Shown: positions 17,937 to 28,413 of the stretch, one piece after another
Layout: every line of letters starts with the position of its first letter
Numbering within the stretch: the first letter of the stretch is position 1
NCBI GenBank assembly: GCA_038659295.1
Contig: JASNGC010000001.1
Span: forward strand, 620,001-684,000
DNA from: Enterocytospora artemiae
Taxonomy: Eukaryota; Microsporidia
DNA: 64,000 nucleotides
Direction of reading: 5' to 3'
The notes under the pieces: generated by a model
What the model was told of the DNA's origin: nothing
The model's input: the letters and a program-made list of their open reading frames with translations, nothing else
Database searches by the model: none
Position numbers and translations under genes: made by a program

Positions 17937-20375
17937 TTATTCTTTACCAAATATATTAGAATCTATAATGGCAGATCTTAACTGTTCAGTTGACTTCAAG
18001 GAATCCTTAATTGTATTAATTGCCCTTGTTAAGGAGGTATCAACTCGTTTACCCTCAATAAACTCAAGAACTTTATCTCTTAGTTCCTCCTGATGAATTT
18101 CAGAGAATATCATCTCAAAGCAGTGTCTGAACATTCCAGGATCAGAAATTAACTCCTTCACATACTCATAATTACTCATAAAGTACTCAGCAAATGAATT
18201 TCTAAACTTGATATTGTGACTTAAGCTGGAGTATATATAAAAGAAATCATGGGATTTAACAAAAGTCAAGTCTGAAATCAGCAGGTCATAGTTACACTGT
18301 TGTTTAGTAGTCCCTAGCGCCATAAGAGCAATTTCCTTAATGCCAGGAAGCGTAGATGTCAAATAAAATTGCTTGATAGAATCAAAATCTTTGTCAACCT
18401 TACTGTAGAAATAAGATCTTCTGAATTCCTGGTGGATATCTTCTGATTCTACAGTGTAGGAGCCATTATTAACACCTAGAATGGTCAAATAAGATGCAGT
18501 TGCCAAATCATTTGTGTTTACAGGTGGATTTTTCAAATCCAACTTTTCTAATGGACTTTCGATTACTGAATTAATAAGTCTGGTGATTTTATTCACAATC
18601 TCTTCATTGTCATAAAATGCAGACTTCAGTACACATAGCGATCCTAGCCCAGCAGAAAGCACTTCATAGTTTGTTTCTGTAGCCATCAACTTTGTTAGAT
18701 GGAGTGGAAATTCGGTCTTCAAAGCAAATGCTAGGTCAAACAAATCAGAAAATAGATTTAGCTTGTTAATATTTGACAAATGTCCATCCATAAGTCTTGC
18801 TGGGACGTTAGAAGTATATTTGACCCGATAAAAACCGGACACTTCATCATTAAATTTGTAAATGTTGGATTTCTTAGGAATTGTTAGAGTTCTACTTTCC
18901 ATCAAAATACTTTCTACCTCTTCCTCATTGCCATCGTAAAACCACCTAATTTTCATAGGAATGGGCCAGAGTCTGGCTGGTGCTTCAAAACCTTTTGTAT
19001 ACATCTTTTGAGTGCATACCAGAGAATCATCCATTTCGACAACCTCAACTAAAGGAAAACCACCTTGATTAATCCAAGAAGACATCAGATCGGAGATTGA
19101 AATTTTTGTTTCATTAAAGTGATCCAATGCACCCCACAGATTTTCTGTTTCAGCATTATCATATTGCTTTTCATTCAGATACCTAACAAGTCCCTTTCTA
19201 AAGTTTTCTGGCCCAATCCAATTTTCTAGCATCTTTATTACTGAGGATCCTTTATTATAAGAAATTTCATCAAATATCTGATCAATCTGGTCCGGATCGT
19301 TTACCTCAACTGCAATTTCATGAGTGTTTTCTAGGCAATCTGCCTTCATACCGTATTCGATATCGTCAGCTGCAAACGTAGTCCAAACATCCCAATCAAC
19401 CATATCGATGGAATTCATGGCAAGAGACGACGCCCACGTAGCAAATCCTTCGTTAAGCCATAGATCATTCCACCATTTCATGGTCACTAGATTCCCAAAC
19501 CACATATGGGCCAGCTCATGACACACCGTATTTGCAATATTTTTTTTACTTCTCAAAAGGGAGGTTTCTGGATTCCAAAGCAGCCCTGTTTTTCTAAAGG
19601 TTATTAGTCCCCAGTTTTCCATAGCACCACTGGAAAATGCTGGTATGGCAATCATATCAATTTTTGAAAGTGGATACCTGATTTCAAAATAATCCTCAAA
19701 AAACTTTAAACATTTCTCACCGATTTCTAGGGCAAACCTGCCCCATTCCAATTCATCATGTCTAACATATACTCTTATTGGAATTCCATTGTCGATTTCT
19801 ATATAATCAAGTTGTCCTATGACCCATGCCACAATATAGGTTGACATTCTTGGTGTTTTCTTAAATGCTGTAATTCTATGTGTCTCTGTCTCTTCCTCAA
19901 AAGCAACAGCTTCATTAGACAGGATAGTATTTTCCTTTGGAGCTTTAATTTTGATGGAAAAAGTGGCTTTCATATCTGGCTGATCGAAACAAGGGAATGC
20001 CTTTCTAGCATCAGTTGGTTCAAACTGAGTGGAAAAGACATTTGTACCATTATACTGGGATTTATAAAACCCATCCAACGTTCCATATGTACCCTCATAT
20101 ACCACCACTAACTTGAACTCACCTTGAATTTGGTCGTCAAGGGTTACTGCCACAAACTCTTCATCTACCTCTTTATAACTGCTAGATACTTTCCTTTCTT
20201 GTTGAAAGACTTCCACAGACCTTAGCCCTAGCCCTTTGCTATTAAACTGGAACGTTGATATCAAATCCAACGACGTCAAAAATATACTTACTTCTCCACT
20301 GAAATTATGCTCTTCAGATTTAATGAAAATCTCATAATGTGTTGGAATAATAGAATAAATTAAATTTCTTCTCAT
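17937..20375 (-). CDS. M1-family metallo-aminopeptidase (puromycin-sensitive/Aap1 type)
   Basis: This zinc aminopeptidase removes N-terminal residues from peptides, including those released by the proteasome. The 812-residue protein is full length. The exopeptidase motif GAMEN is at 250-254 and the zinc site HELAH at 286-290, with the third ligand E309 in LNEGFATW. The family block FPCFDQPDMKATF is at 127-139. No signal peptide or membrane anchor is visible at the N-terminus (MRRNLIYSIIPTHYEIF), so a cytosolic enzyme like Aap1/Ape2/PSA is inferred. CCC directly precedes the ATG. Microsporidia are known to keep M1 aminopeptidases. Confidence 0.95.
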   Translation of the reverse strand: MRRNLIYSIIPTHYEIFIKSEEHNFSGEVSIFLTSLDLISTFQFNSKGLGLRSVEVFQQERKVSSSYKEVDEEFVAVTLDDQIQGEFKLVVVYEGTYGTLDGFYKSQYNGTNVFSTQFEPTDARKAFPCFDQPDMKATFSIKIKAPKENTILSNEAVAFEEETETHRITAFKKTPRMSTYIVAWVIGQLDYIEIDNGIPIRVYVRHDELEWGRFALEIGEKCLKFFEDYFEIRYPLSKIDMIAIPAFSSGAMENWGLITFRKTGLLWNPETSLLRSKKNIANTVCHELAHMWFGNLVTMKWWNDLWLNEGFATWASSLAMNSIDMVDWDVWTTFAADDIEYGMKADCLENTHEIAVEVNDPDQIDQIFDEISYNKGSSVIKMLENWIGPENFRKGLVRYLNEKQYDNAETENLWGALDHFNETKISISDLMSSWINQGGFPLVEVVEMDDSLVCTQKMYTKGFEAPARLWPIPMKIRWFYDGNEEEVESILMESRTLTIPKKSNIYKFNDEVSGFYRVKYTSNVPARLMDGHLSNINKLNLFSDLFDLAFALKTEFPLHLTKLMATETNYEVLSAGLGSLCVLKSAFYDNEEIVNKITRLINSVIESPLEKLDLKNPPVNTNDLATASYLTILGVNNGSYTVESEDIHQEFRRSYFYSKVDKDFDSIKQFYLTSTLPGIKEIALMALGTTKQQCNYDLLISDLTFVKSHDFFYIYSSLSHNIKFRNSFAEYFMSNYEYVKELISDPGMFRHCFEMIFSEIHQEELRDKVLEFIEGKRVDTSLTRAINTIKDSLKSTEQLRSAIIDSNIFGKE

Positions 20376-20650
20376 GGGTAAAAAACAAACAAAGTTTTTG
20401 AAAGAGGAGGTAACTTGGACGAAACTATTAATCTAACTTATGATATAAGGTTTTTGTCAACCGAATGGTAAATGCATCACATCTAATTCATTCAAAAAAC
20501 TAATTATCACCAGTTCGCCATACATTAATTTGTTGATTTACTATAAGTAGCATATTGATTTTAAGGCTCCAGTACAGTCTATTGTCATTTACCATCAGAA
20601 AAAACATTATGAATTTTAAATGACAAATACCTACATGTTGATTGAGTTCA

Positions 20651-21436
20651 TTAGATTACAAGATATAACCCATCAGTCTCAACAGGCTTTGATACAATTT
20701 GAAGCGACAGGCTGTCTATATTTTGCCATATTTTACCAAATACATATTGTTTATACTTGTCTCGAACATTATAATCAATTGTGATCTGTTGCATTTCGTG
20801 CAATTTTTCAACAATTTTACAAAAACGCATTGATGCAATTTCGCTTTTTACGTTCATATTACTATCTGCACAATCCTTAAACATCCATTCTAGAGGCACA
20901 ACTCCTGACTCATGGCTTTCTAAAAGAGATTTATAGTACTTAATAGTCTCTATTTTCTTGTTAGAATGCTGTTTAGACTGCATGGATCCGAGGATAATAT
21001 TCATCAAATTGTAGTTCTTAAGTAAGGCTGTTACTCTTATCATTTTTTTTAATTTTGGAAATTCAAATGTATTGAACCAGCCCAGAAGGCCTTTGTTCTT
21101 GTTTTGTATATGTTTTATTGAAGTAGACCTTTCGATTCCATTGTACTCAATGAGATCCTTTGCATTTAACTTTTTAATTAGCTCAATATCTATGTAATGC
21201 AACACCTCAACCAACTTCTTTGGTTTTAAATTAATATCCTTGCTGATTTGCTCTATTTTGGCCTTATTTTTAAGTTTTAAATCCATGGTGTAAACTGTTT
21301 CAGGTAAAATATCCTTAGGCCAAACTAAATCTTTGGATGGTGGTTCAAACACAGGTACTTGAATGGGCTCATACTCTTCAAGATTCTCAATTTTAAACTC
21401 GCATTCAAAATGCACAAGCATTTTTTCGATGTCCAT
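20651..21436 (-). CDS. Uncharacterised protein
   Basis: The 261-residue protein is not recognised. The N-terminus is acidic and proline-containing (FECEFKIENLEEYEPIQVPVF, then EPPSKDLVWPKDILPETVY). The rest is helical and lysine-rich, with conserved-looking hydrophobic pieces (LGWFNTFEFPKLKKMI, GVVPLEWMFKDCADS). No signal peptide, membrane span or known motif is seen. The ATG at 21436 is preceded by ATTCCTTT, with only a CC. It lies 3' to nothing related and 183 bp downstream of SMC6 on the same strand. A DNA- or RNA-associated subunit is possible, but that is a guess. Confidence 0.7.
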   Translation of the reverse strand: MDIEKMLVHFECEFKIENLEEYEPIQVPVFEPPSKDLVWPKDILPETVYTMDLKLKNKAKIEQISKDINLKPKKLVEVLHYIDIELIKKLNAKDLIEYNGIERSTSIKHIQNKNKGLLGWFNTFEFPKLKKMIRVTALLKNYNLMNIILGSMQSKQHSNKKIETIKYYKSLLESHESGVVPLEWMFKDCADSNMNVKSEIASMRFCKIVEKLHEMQQITIDYNVRDKYKQYVFGKIWQNIDSLSLQIVSKPVETDGLYLVI

Positions 21437-21618
21437 AAAGGAATGCTACTATCATCAAAGAAGTTAGCTTTCCACCAATTAAAACTTTTCTATAACTTAT
21501 CAGTAATATAACATATTGTAGGAATGTTATTCATAATAGAAAAAGCTTGGAAATGATATAAAAAGCTTTCAGGCTAAAAACCCGGTGCCAAAAATAAGTC
21601 AATATTGAAAAGTAATTC

Positions 21619-24600
21619 CTAATTTATATCATTTTTTTGTAGTACCTTGATATCACACTCTGTGCCAACAAGATTGGTCAAGTCTAAGGGCGTAATTAAC
21701 ACAAGCTGAATCTTCTCGTGCTTTATAAACTCAAAGATCGAATTGATTGCATTTTTTCGGTTTATTGAATCCATAAACACATCAAACTCGTCAAGTACTT
21801 TAATCGGACAGTCAAAGGATTTCCACAGACAGAGAAGAAAACATATCCCTGCGAAAGATCTCTCACCCCCCGAAAACATATTTTTGTTCTCACTCAACTG
21901 GGCATTGGGCATCTTCATTTTCAGATACAGCTCCTTAGCATCATGATTAAATTCGAGACTCCCTTCATATCCACTTCTTCTTGTATACATTAAAAATAGC
22001 TCTGCAGCCTCAACAGTTTTAATATTTTTGATTTCATCTCTTTTATTTTTTCGAGTAGTTATTGCTGCTTCTGTAGCTTGCAAATTGCTATCGAATTTTT
22101 CAATTATCCTGCTGAAGCTATCTTTCTTGTTTGTTAAATCCTGAATCATTTCCTCAATTTCTTCCTTCTTGGGCATAGTTTCGGCCAAGGATATTTTTTC
22201 CTTGACTGCCATTTTTTCATTTTCAACTACTGCCCGCTTTCTTGGAACAATTTCAGAACCTAAAACCTCTTCCTTATTAATTTTCTTCTCTACCAGCTCT
22301 CTCTTTTTTACCAACTCTATGTCCCTTTTGTGAGAAAGCATTCTTACTTTAATCTCTGAATCTCTTGATTTAATCTTAGCTTCTTCCTTTGCTTTTTTTA
22401 TGTCAAACGCACGCTTGTTGTTTTCAGCCTCCAGCTGGGATTTTTCGGCCTCCAAATCAAGAATTTTACCTTTCAAACCGTCTCTTTTTAGCTTTAAGCT
22501 CTTGTACATTCTTTCTATCACCGCAAACTTCCTTTCAATCTGAGACAAATCGCTTTCCTTGACATTGTCGTAAGAATCCAACTCCAGCTTTAAATTTGTT
22601 TCTTTTTTCTGGTAAGATAATTTATCAGAAGTTAAAATCTGGATCCGTTTATTTAGTTCATTTTGCTTGTCTTGGATATCCGTTATAGTCTGAATTTTGG
22701 AAATCCTCTCCACAAGATTTTTAATACGCGTTTTTTTATCTTCGAAAAAACACTTGCCCGTATCTCTTTCCCTAAAATCACTCAGTGAGCCATTTATATT
22801 TTTAATTTTGTCACCAGTTATAGTATAAGCACAATCAGTATTTGCTGGACTAGAGCTTATGACCTTATAGGCATCTGCTCTGCTTTCGATCAAAATCTTC
22901 TGTTCAATTTTGAAAAAATACATCATCATAGTCTTAATTAGTTGGTGATTAAACTCGAGCACATCCAAAATTGTCTTGTAGTCACTTTTGCTGTATATTT
23001 CAAGGGTCTTTTTAGACGCCATCATAGAAACATGATAATCTATGCTATTTTCTTTAAAAATATCCAGTAATTTGTTTTTATCCGATCTGTTGAACACAAC
23101 ATAGTTATTCACTGTATTTCCAATAACCAGGCTAACAGGCTTATACCACTTTGGCTCCATAAGATTAATATACTGGCCCACCGGACCAATCACCTCATCC
23201 CTGAAATTCAGCTCTACTTTTGTAGCACTAGAGTAGTTATCTTTACAATGATCCGGCCTGATCAAACTTTTGATCAACTGGTGTTTTCGATCTCTTTCAT
23301 CTTCCTTAGAATCTACTGCATTTTGCTCCAAATATCGCAGTTGCTTCTGCAACTGATCCTTTATTTTTTCTTTCTCCTCATTTTCATTTATTTCTAAAAA
23401 TACTGCCGCATCCATTTGCTCCTTTTTATGCTCAAAATCTAGTAATTCTTCATCTATTGATTGTATATTTCGTAATACTTCGTTGTATCTCCTCACCACG
23501 GCTTCCTTATTGTCTCTCTGCTTAAATAGCTCAAATTCTTTCCTTCTTCTGGCCAGATCTCCTTCATGATCAGAACAATCACTATCGATACATTTGAAGT
23601 TAACTCGCAGATCATCCAGAAGTAAATTGATTTCGTCAATTCTTCGTTCACAAGATGACATCTCATTCAAACACTGTACAAGTGTAGGATTTTCCTCATT
23701 GTTTGCTTGAAGAATACTTTCTATCTCTGAATCATACTCGGAGATTGCCTTTTCCACACTTTTTATATTTTCCAAAACCTCATTGTATTCTACCCATTCT
23801 AGCTCCTTCTCGATATGTCTCAATCTCTTTTTATAATCTAGATTTATAAACTTTAGCTTGCTCTCCTCCTCTTTCAGAGAATTCTGAATATTAGTAAATT
23901 TAACTTTAGTTTCTGCAAGCTTTTCCTTCATTTCTTTAAACTTTTGAAAACTCTCTTCTAATTCTTCCTGCACAGCCTTAAATTCTGTTCCTATATAGTA
24001 GAATTCATATAGTTTTTTGGGAGATGCTACATTCAAAAACTTTTTGGATAATTCTTGTGTTAAAAAATTCAGTGGGTTGTCAAAGTTCAGCTTGTATTTT
24101 GATACCAGGTTTTGCAGCTCATACTTCTTCAGCTTTCGAAACCCAAAGCTCCCATCTCTATTTTTTGGAGAAAATCCCGAGTGCTTATTTTCACCGATTA
24201 TATCAGATCCAGTGTTGTTCCTGTTCTCGTTGCTGTTGGTGCTTTTAATCATTAACATTGCAGTAGTTTCCTTCAATGTCTTTTTTAATACAATTTGGCT
24301 GCCATACTCACTAAAGTTCCAAATATTGTTCAAAGTAATCTGAATGGTTGCCGAGGTGCATCCAGTTTTTATCAAACTTTTATAGGAATTTCCTCTCTCA
24401 AGAGATCTGGCCCTTTGCCCAAATAGAATTCCCAACGCAATCATTATTGCGCTCTTTCCAGAGCCGTTTCTACCACATATGCACGTAATTTGCTCGTTAA
24501 ATTTAACTTCAAAATGGGAATGGCACATAAAATCCACTAGCTCAATAGATTCTAGGAGAATTTTACTTGAAGTAGCACAGTCGTTGGTATTGAGTGCGAT

Positions 24601-24636
24601 GCTATTCAGCGGTTTAATGGATAGTCCATCTATCAT
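21619..24636 (-). CDS. SMC6: SMC6, Smc5/6 complex ATPase
   Basis: Smc6 pairs with Smc5 to compact and disentangle DNA and to promote recombination repair. With the start at 24636 the protein is 1005 residues, near the family length. The N-terminal head has VDFMCHSHFEV and Walker A GRNGSGKS at 55-62, followed by RGNSYKSLIKTG, typical of Smc6. Long coiled coils (about 190-390 and 630-830) flank a hinge around residues 460-600. The C-terminal head has the ABC signature FSGGERSF (921-928) and Walker B KVLDEFDVFMD, where DEFD is the Smc6 form. A longer frame runs to an ATG at 24759, but it adds a nonconserved leader and CCC abuts the ATG at 24636. Smc5 and the Nse subunits are not in the window. 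Confidence 0.92.
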   Translation of the reverse strand: MIDGLSIKPLNSIALNTNDCATSSKILLESIELVDFMCHSHFEVKFNEQITCICGRNGSGKSAIMIALGILFGQRARSLERGNSYKSLIKTGCTSATIQITLNNIWNFSEYGSQIVLKKTLKETTAMLMIKSTNSNENRNNTGSDIIGENKHSGFSPKNRDGSFGFRKLKKYELQNLVSKYKLNFDNPLNFLTQELSKKFLNVASPKKLYEFYYIGTEFKAVQEELEESFQKFKEMKEKLAETKVKFTNIQNSLKEEESKLKFINLDYKKRLRHIEKELEWVEYNEVLENIKSVEKAISEYDSEIESILQANNEENPTLVQCLNEMSSCERRIDEINLLLDDLRVNFKCIDSDCSDHEGDLARRRKEFELFKQRDNKEAVVRRYNEVLRNIQSIDEELLDFEHKKEQMDAAVFLEINENEEKEKIKDQLQKQLRYLEQNAVDSKEDERDRKHQLIKSLIRPDHCKDNYSSATKVELNFRDEVIGPVGQYINLMEPKWYKPVSLVIGNTVNNYVVFNRSDKNKLLDIFKENSIDYHVSMMASKKTLEIYSKSDYKTILDVLEFNHQLIKTMMMYFFKIEQKILIESRADAYKVISSSPANTDCAYTITGDKIKNINGSLSDFRERDTGKCFFEDKKTRIKNLVERISKIQTITDIQDKQNELNKRIQILTSDKLSYQKKETNLKLELDSYDNVKESDLSQIERKFAVIERMYKSLKLKRDGLKGKILDLEAEKSQLEAENNKRAFDIKKAKEEAKIKSRDSEIKVRMLSHKRDIELVKKRELVEKKINKEEVLGSEIVPRKRAVVENEKMAVKEKISLAETMPKKEEIEEMIQDLTNKKDSFSRIIEKFDSNLQATEAAITTRKNKRDEIKNIKTVEAAELFLMYTRRSGYEGSLEFNHDAKELYLKMKMPNAQLSENKNMFSGGERSFAGICFLLCLWKSFDCPIKVLDEFDVFMDSINRKNAINSIFEFIKHEKIQLVLITPLDLTNLVGTECDIKVLQKNDIN

Positions 24637-24639
24637 GGG
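24637..24639 (-). promoter_or_regulatory. C-run start signal of SMC6
   Basis: CCC abuts the ATG at 24636 on the minus strand. It removes 41 residues of the longest frame and leaves a start 42 residues before the first SMC head block. Confidence 0.55.
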
Positions 24640-24785
24640 TCGAAAAACTTTAAATAGTAAGACTAGTGAACAAGCACTGACGTCGAAATTAATAATAACT
24701 TTATGGCTCTGAGAGACTAAATTAAAATAAAATATTGGACAAATACAACGAAGCAACATGACACAATTTGTTTTAGATTAATTAT

Positions 24786-25379
24786 TTATTCCTCATCAGA
24801 TCCTATTAGTAATTCTCCCTCTGATGCTGCAGGTTTTTCCTCTCCAACGGGTTTTGATTCAGCAGGTTTTTCCTCAGCTGACTTGTTCTCCTCAGGCTTT
24901 TTGTCTGACTTGGTAGAATCCTTCAGACTCTGCACCTCTTCAGGAGTTCTCAATCTTAAATTGTTTCGAGAAACCTTAGCATATCCACTTGGACACCTTC
25001 CCACCTGGCTAACTAAACATTTCAGGTTGCGTATTCTAACCGTATCCTTAGAGTTGTTTGTGTAACCTGGGAACTTTTGAAGAATATATGGTAGATTCAA
25101 TGGATAAGCAGTTGATGAATCACTGTTCAGAGCCTGACTCATTACCAATCTGTTCAACTCCGGTGGGATCTCTTCTCCCATATAAGCAGTGTTGGAGAAT
25201 GTTGTAATGGATGCCACAGGCTGCATCTGATGCTTTTTCAAGTCCAGAATAGAGGCATTTTCAATGTCGTCACGGAAAGCATTATCTATAGTCTCATCCG
25301 AAGGTCTTGTTTCTTCCATACCGGTTTCTCCCTCCGCCCTTATGCTAATGAGGAACAACAAATGAGCAATATTAAACAT
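24786..25379 (-). CDS. Candidate secreted protein with acidic Glu/Pro/Lys-rich tail
   Basis: From the ATG at 25379 the product is 197 residues. It begins with a short hydrophobic signal-like stretch, MFNIAHLLFLISIRAEGE, with a plausible cleavage after RAEG. A central region has only two cysteines (KCLVSQVGRC) and a block YPLNLPYILQKFPGYTNN. The last 50 residues are a low-complexity tail of K, E, P, A and S ending in GSDEE. No family is recognised. An in-frame ATG at 25472 would add 31 residues and bury the hydrophobic segment; neither ATG has a clear C-run, so the start is open. Secretion, spore wall or polar tube association would be inference. Confidence 0.6.
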   Translation of the reverse strand: MFNIAHLLFLISIRAEGETGMEETRPSDETIDNAFRDDIENASILDLKKHQMQPVASITTFSNTAYMGEEIPPELNRLVMSQALNSDSSTAYPLNLPYILQKFPGYTNNSKDTVRIRNLKCLVSQVGRCPSGYAKVSRNNLRLRTPEEVQSLKDSTKSDKKPEENKSAEEKPAESKPVGEEKPAASEGELLIGSDEE

Positions 25380-25472
25380 GCTGTGTACAGTAGCATTACT
25401 TTTTATTTGAAATTCCAAAACAGATGTATTAGAATTACCCAATGAATCCCTGACTATGAAACCGAAAAGCAA

Positions 25473-25731
25473 TGATTCGATCGGTTTTTAAAACAAACAA
25501 AGCGATTTGTATAAGAGTAACCGCAAAACCAAAATATTAAAAATAATCCGATTTGTGTTCTGGCCTTGTAATGGTTTGATACTGCGATCATATTAGGATT
25601 TGTAACCTAATATGTTTGTTACTTACGTATGTGTTATGTTTCATGCCCGTCATATCTGTATGTGTTTCAAATATATGCTTGCTCTTTGTTGTGTTCTCGA
25701 TTTTTTATAATTTTTTAACTCTTCCCCCCAA
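25473..25731. other. Divergent intergenic region with a short hairpin
   Basis: The region holds an imperfectly isolated 9-bp inverted repeat (CATATTAGG at 25589-25597 and CCTAATATG at 25606-25614, loop 8) upstream of the USP gene. CCCCCC at 25724-25729 is the USP start signal. Confidence 0.45.
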
Positions 25732-26676
25732 ATGACATGCAAACCAGCAGGATCTGTTAGCTTAACGCCAAAAGGCCTTGTTAATAATGGGAATACATGC
25801 TTTTTCAACTCAACCCTTCAATCTATTCTTTCCTGCGACTCGTTCGTAAACTTCTTCCGGACTAATGTGTTTGATTCAAATAAGCAGCCTGTCTGTCGCG
25901 CATTTCAAGAATTCATTTTATTGTATCAAGGTTCAAAATTAGTAAATCCATCTGATTTTATCCATTCAATTCGGAGTAAGATCAAATTATTTGACGGACA
26001 ACAGCAGGATGCTCATCAGTTTTTAGATTTCTTCTTGACGATTCTATTCGAGGAACTTAACGGGTCTAAAAACACTAAAAAAGAAACAGGTGGTGCAGAA
26101 GACTCTCAATTTCTACAAAGTAACTCGAGTAATCCAATAAACAAATTAGCTATTCAATCTTTGAATTCTCTTTTTGATATTAAGCATGAAGATACGATTT
26201 CATGTAAAAGTTGTGGTGTGTCCATCAAGAATATATATATAAGTTCTATGCAATATCTTTTCATAAAAAAGGATATTTCAGACAGCATTGATTTCTATCA
26301 ATCTGTAGAAGATACCGTTGACAACGAGTTCAAATGGAAGTGTGACAATTGTAAATTAAGGGTGGAGTCTACAATCGGTCATAAAATTCTCTCTACTTCA
26401 AAATATTTCATAGTTCATCTGAACAGATTTAGTAATCAATACAGTAAAAATAGATCTGAAATCAATATAAATGAGAACATTGTTATAAATGGGTTAGGAT
26501 ACGAGCTAAGTGGAGTTGTTTGCCATATGGGTGATTTAAGGGCAGGACACTATATTTCATATTCTAGACGAAATAACCATGTATACCAGTACAACGATAC
26601 TTATGTTAGAAAATGTACATTTAAGGACATTGATCCATCACAACCATACATAGTAATTTATTCAATGAAATCTTAA
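25732..26676 (+). CDS. Ubiquitin carboxyl-terminal hydrolase (USP/UCH family C19)
   Basis: This is a cysteine protease that removes ubiquitin. The 314-residue protein is a compact USP catalytic core. The Cys box is GLVNNGNTCFFNSTLQSIL with catalytic C23. The QQQDAHQFLDFFL block follows. A zinc-binding pair of CxxC motifs (CKSCG and CDNCK) lies in the fingers. The His box is GHYISYSRR with catalytic H273, then YQYNDTYVRKC. It is shorter than most USPs, with no extra N-terminal zinc finger or UBL, so the specific orthologue cannot be named. The short-core layout is closest to USP16/Ubp10-like or other minimal USPs. The ATG sits behind CCCCCC. Confidence 0.92.
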   Translation: MTCKPAGSVSLTPKGLVNNGNTCFFNSTLQSILSCDSFVNFFRTNVFDSNKQPVCRAFQEFILLYQGSKLVNPSDFIHSIRSKIKLFDGQQQDAHQFLDFFLTILFEELNGSKNTKKETGGAEDSQFLQSNSSNPINKLAIQSLNSLFDIKHEDTISCKSCGVSIKNIYISSMQYLFIKKDISDSIDFYQSVEDTVDNEFKWKCDNCKLRVESTIGHKILSTSKYFIVHLNRFSNQYSKNRSEININENIVINGLGYELSGVVCHMGDLRAGHYISYSRRNNHVYQYNDTYVRKCTFKDIDPSQPYIVIYSMKS

Positions 26677-26916
26677 ATAAAAATCTCATCAAAATTGGTA
26701 TATCAATTTCTCCATGTACAAAGTGGCATATGTTTAATGAATCAGCCAAAACAAAGCTAATCTCTCTCACTTGCATGATCACCTGATAATTTTCAATTTG
26801 TTATTGGAAAGAAGACTGGTTTGAAATGATATTATACCTGATGAACTTTGTGTAGTTTTACAAAAATTTATTTAATAATTATTTTCTCTATTGTAACATC
26901 GGCAGTGGTAAAATTA

Positions 26917-27915
26917 CTACTTTTTTGGTTTTTTGAGATACTTTTCCATCTGTTTCGCCAAACATTTATTGTAACCCTTGCTATTGTAATGTTTGATTAC
27001 ACAAGTAATTTCCGATTCCAGATCATTGTCACTATTCGAATCGAATGGACTATTTAATGAATTGATATAAGTTTCCATAGAAATAGATTCATCCTCGTCC
27101 ATAGATGAGGGTCTGGTGCTATTTTTAAGTGATTTTGATAATTTCTTGCTTTCGACAAGATCCTTAACTGTCTCGTTTTGATTGACAGATGAATTCTTGT
27201 GTGTTTCAGGTTTCTTCAATCGTTGTTTCTCTTTTTTTTTGATTTTATGACTTTCCTTGCTTGGTTTACATTGCTTTTTATCACTTTTTTGCTTATCCTT
27301 ACCTTCCCGATTCTCTCGACTCCTCTTTTTCAATCTATCTTTTTTTTTTACAGCAGCATAGTCCCGCAGTTCCGAATGTCCGCTAATACTTTCTGAATTT
27401 TCGTCATCTATTCTCGAATCAGATCTAACATACCTATCATCCTGTTGCTCGGTTTCATTGTGTTTCTTGGGTTTCCTTTCAGAATAGTTGCCTGTATCGG
27501 TTATTATCTTGCCAACCTCTTCCGTAACATCATCTTCATCATTTTCCATAAATCTCTTCAACTTCATCTTCCTCAACTCATCATTCCAGCTCAATCTGGC
27601 AAATTTTCTAATATCTTCAGGTTTTAATTTTCCTTTACTTCGTCCATTAATATTTTTTAGTTTGGAGCTGGATTTCCGATTATTCAGTTTAGATGTGGAT
27701 TGTTTGTTTGGGCATTCCCTGACATTGTTTTCTGCAGACTCCTCGTATGTGTTCACCACTTCAACAATACTATCATCCAAACTATCCTGAGTGCTATTGC
27801 TCATCTCTAGATCATACTTCTCATCGTCTGTCGGTATACTCATGTACGGAGATATTTGTTTCTGACAACAAACCATTCCTTTCAGTTTTCTGAGAACCAC
27901 CTTCAAATCTACCAT
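26917..27915 (-). CDS. Lysine-rich, probably nuclear protein of unknown function
   Basis: The 332-residue protein has no recognised domain. The middle (about 55-260) is highly charged and low in complexity, with clusters such as KKKDRLKKRSRE and KIKKKEKQRLKK that would act as nuclear localisation signals. It contains one conserved-looking helix, EDIRKFARLSWNDELRKMKLKRF. The C-terminal 60 residues look more ordered (ETYINSLNSPFDS, ESEITCVIKHYNSKGYNK) and may hold the functional part. The longest frame begins at TTG; the ATG at 27915 is used (TGTCC upstream). A chromatin or ribosome-biogenesis role is possible but unsupported. Confidence 0.65.
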   Translation of the reverse strand: MVDLKVVLRKLKGMVCCQKQISPYMSIPTDDEKYDLEMSNSTQDSLDDSIVEVVNTYEESAENNVRECPNKQSTSKLNNRKSSSKLKNINGRSKGKLKPEDIRKFARLSWNDELRKMKLKRFMENDEDDVTEEVGKIITDTGNYSERKPKKHNETEQQDDRYVRSDSRIDDENSESISGHSELRDYAAVKKKDRLKKRSRENREGKDKQKSDKKQCKPSKESHKIKKKEKQRLKKPETHKNSSVNQNETVKDLVESKKLSKSLKNSTRPSSMDEDESISMETYINSLNSPFDSNSDNDLESEITCVIKHYNSKGYNKCLAKQMEKYLKKPKK

Positions 27916-28413
27916 GGACAATTTGGATTAATAATATTTTATTAGAAATCTACCAATCAAAACTGTTTTGAAAGGGTTTTGGAAATATCAAAAGGGGAGA
28001 CGTCTATAAAATGCTATACACAATATTTAAAGTTACAGAAAAATGCATGTCAAAAAGCTTGTGATGGATTACTACTAGGCCGATAGAGTTTTCTTTGTCG
28101 GATTATTTTTGTTCGGAAGAAAAGGAATGTTTCTTCTACCTGTTTAACACTGAAAAACACCTAAGTGTTACTTAGAAAAATCTTTCAAACCATATTTTAG
28201 TAAAATTTGATTCCAATAACTTTCAAGATATTTTCTGATTTTGATAATTCAAAGATGACATTTCAAGGTCAACTGCTATTGAAAAACCCTTTAACTCTAG
28301 TCAATCATTCCCTCATAAGTTTGTTTGTTTTTAGATTTGGGAAGCAAATTTTGATCTGATATATCAAAAAATAAACAAAAGAGGAAATAAAAGAAAAAAT
28401 AATCTTACCCTCT
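27916..28413. other. Divergent intergenic region
   Basis: This is 0.5 kb between the starts of the lysine-rich and the secreted-protein genes. Nothing beyond AT-rich sequence and the CCC at 28408-28410 belonging to the downstream start is seen. Confidence 0.5.

Noticed and set aside
24637..24759. 41-residue N-terminal extension of SMC6
   Set aside because: It has an ATG, but CCC directly precedes the internal ATG and the extension resembles no SMC6.
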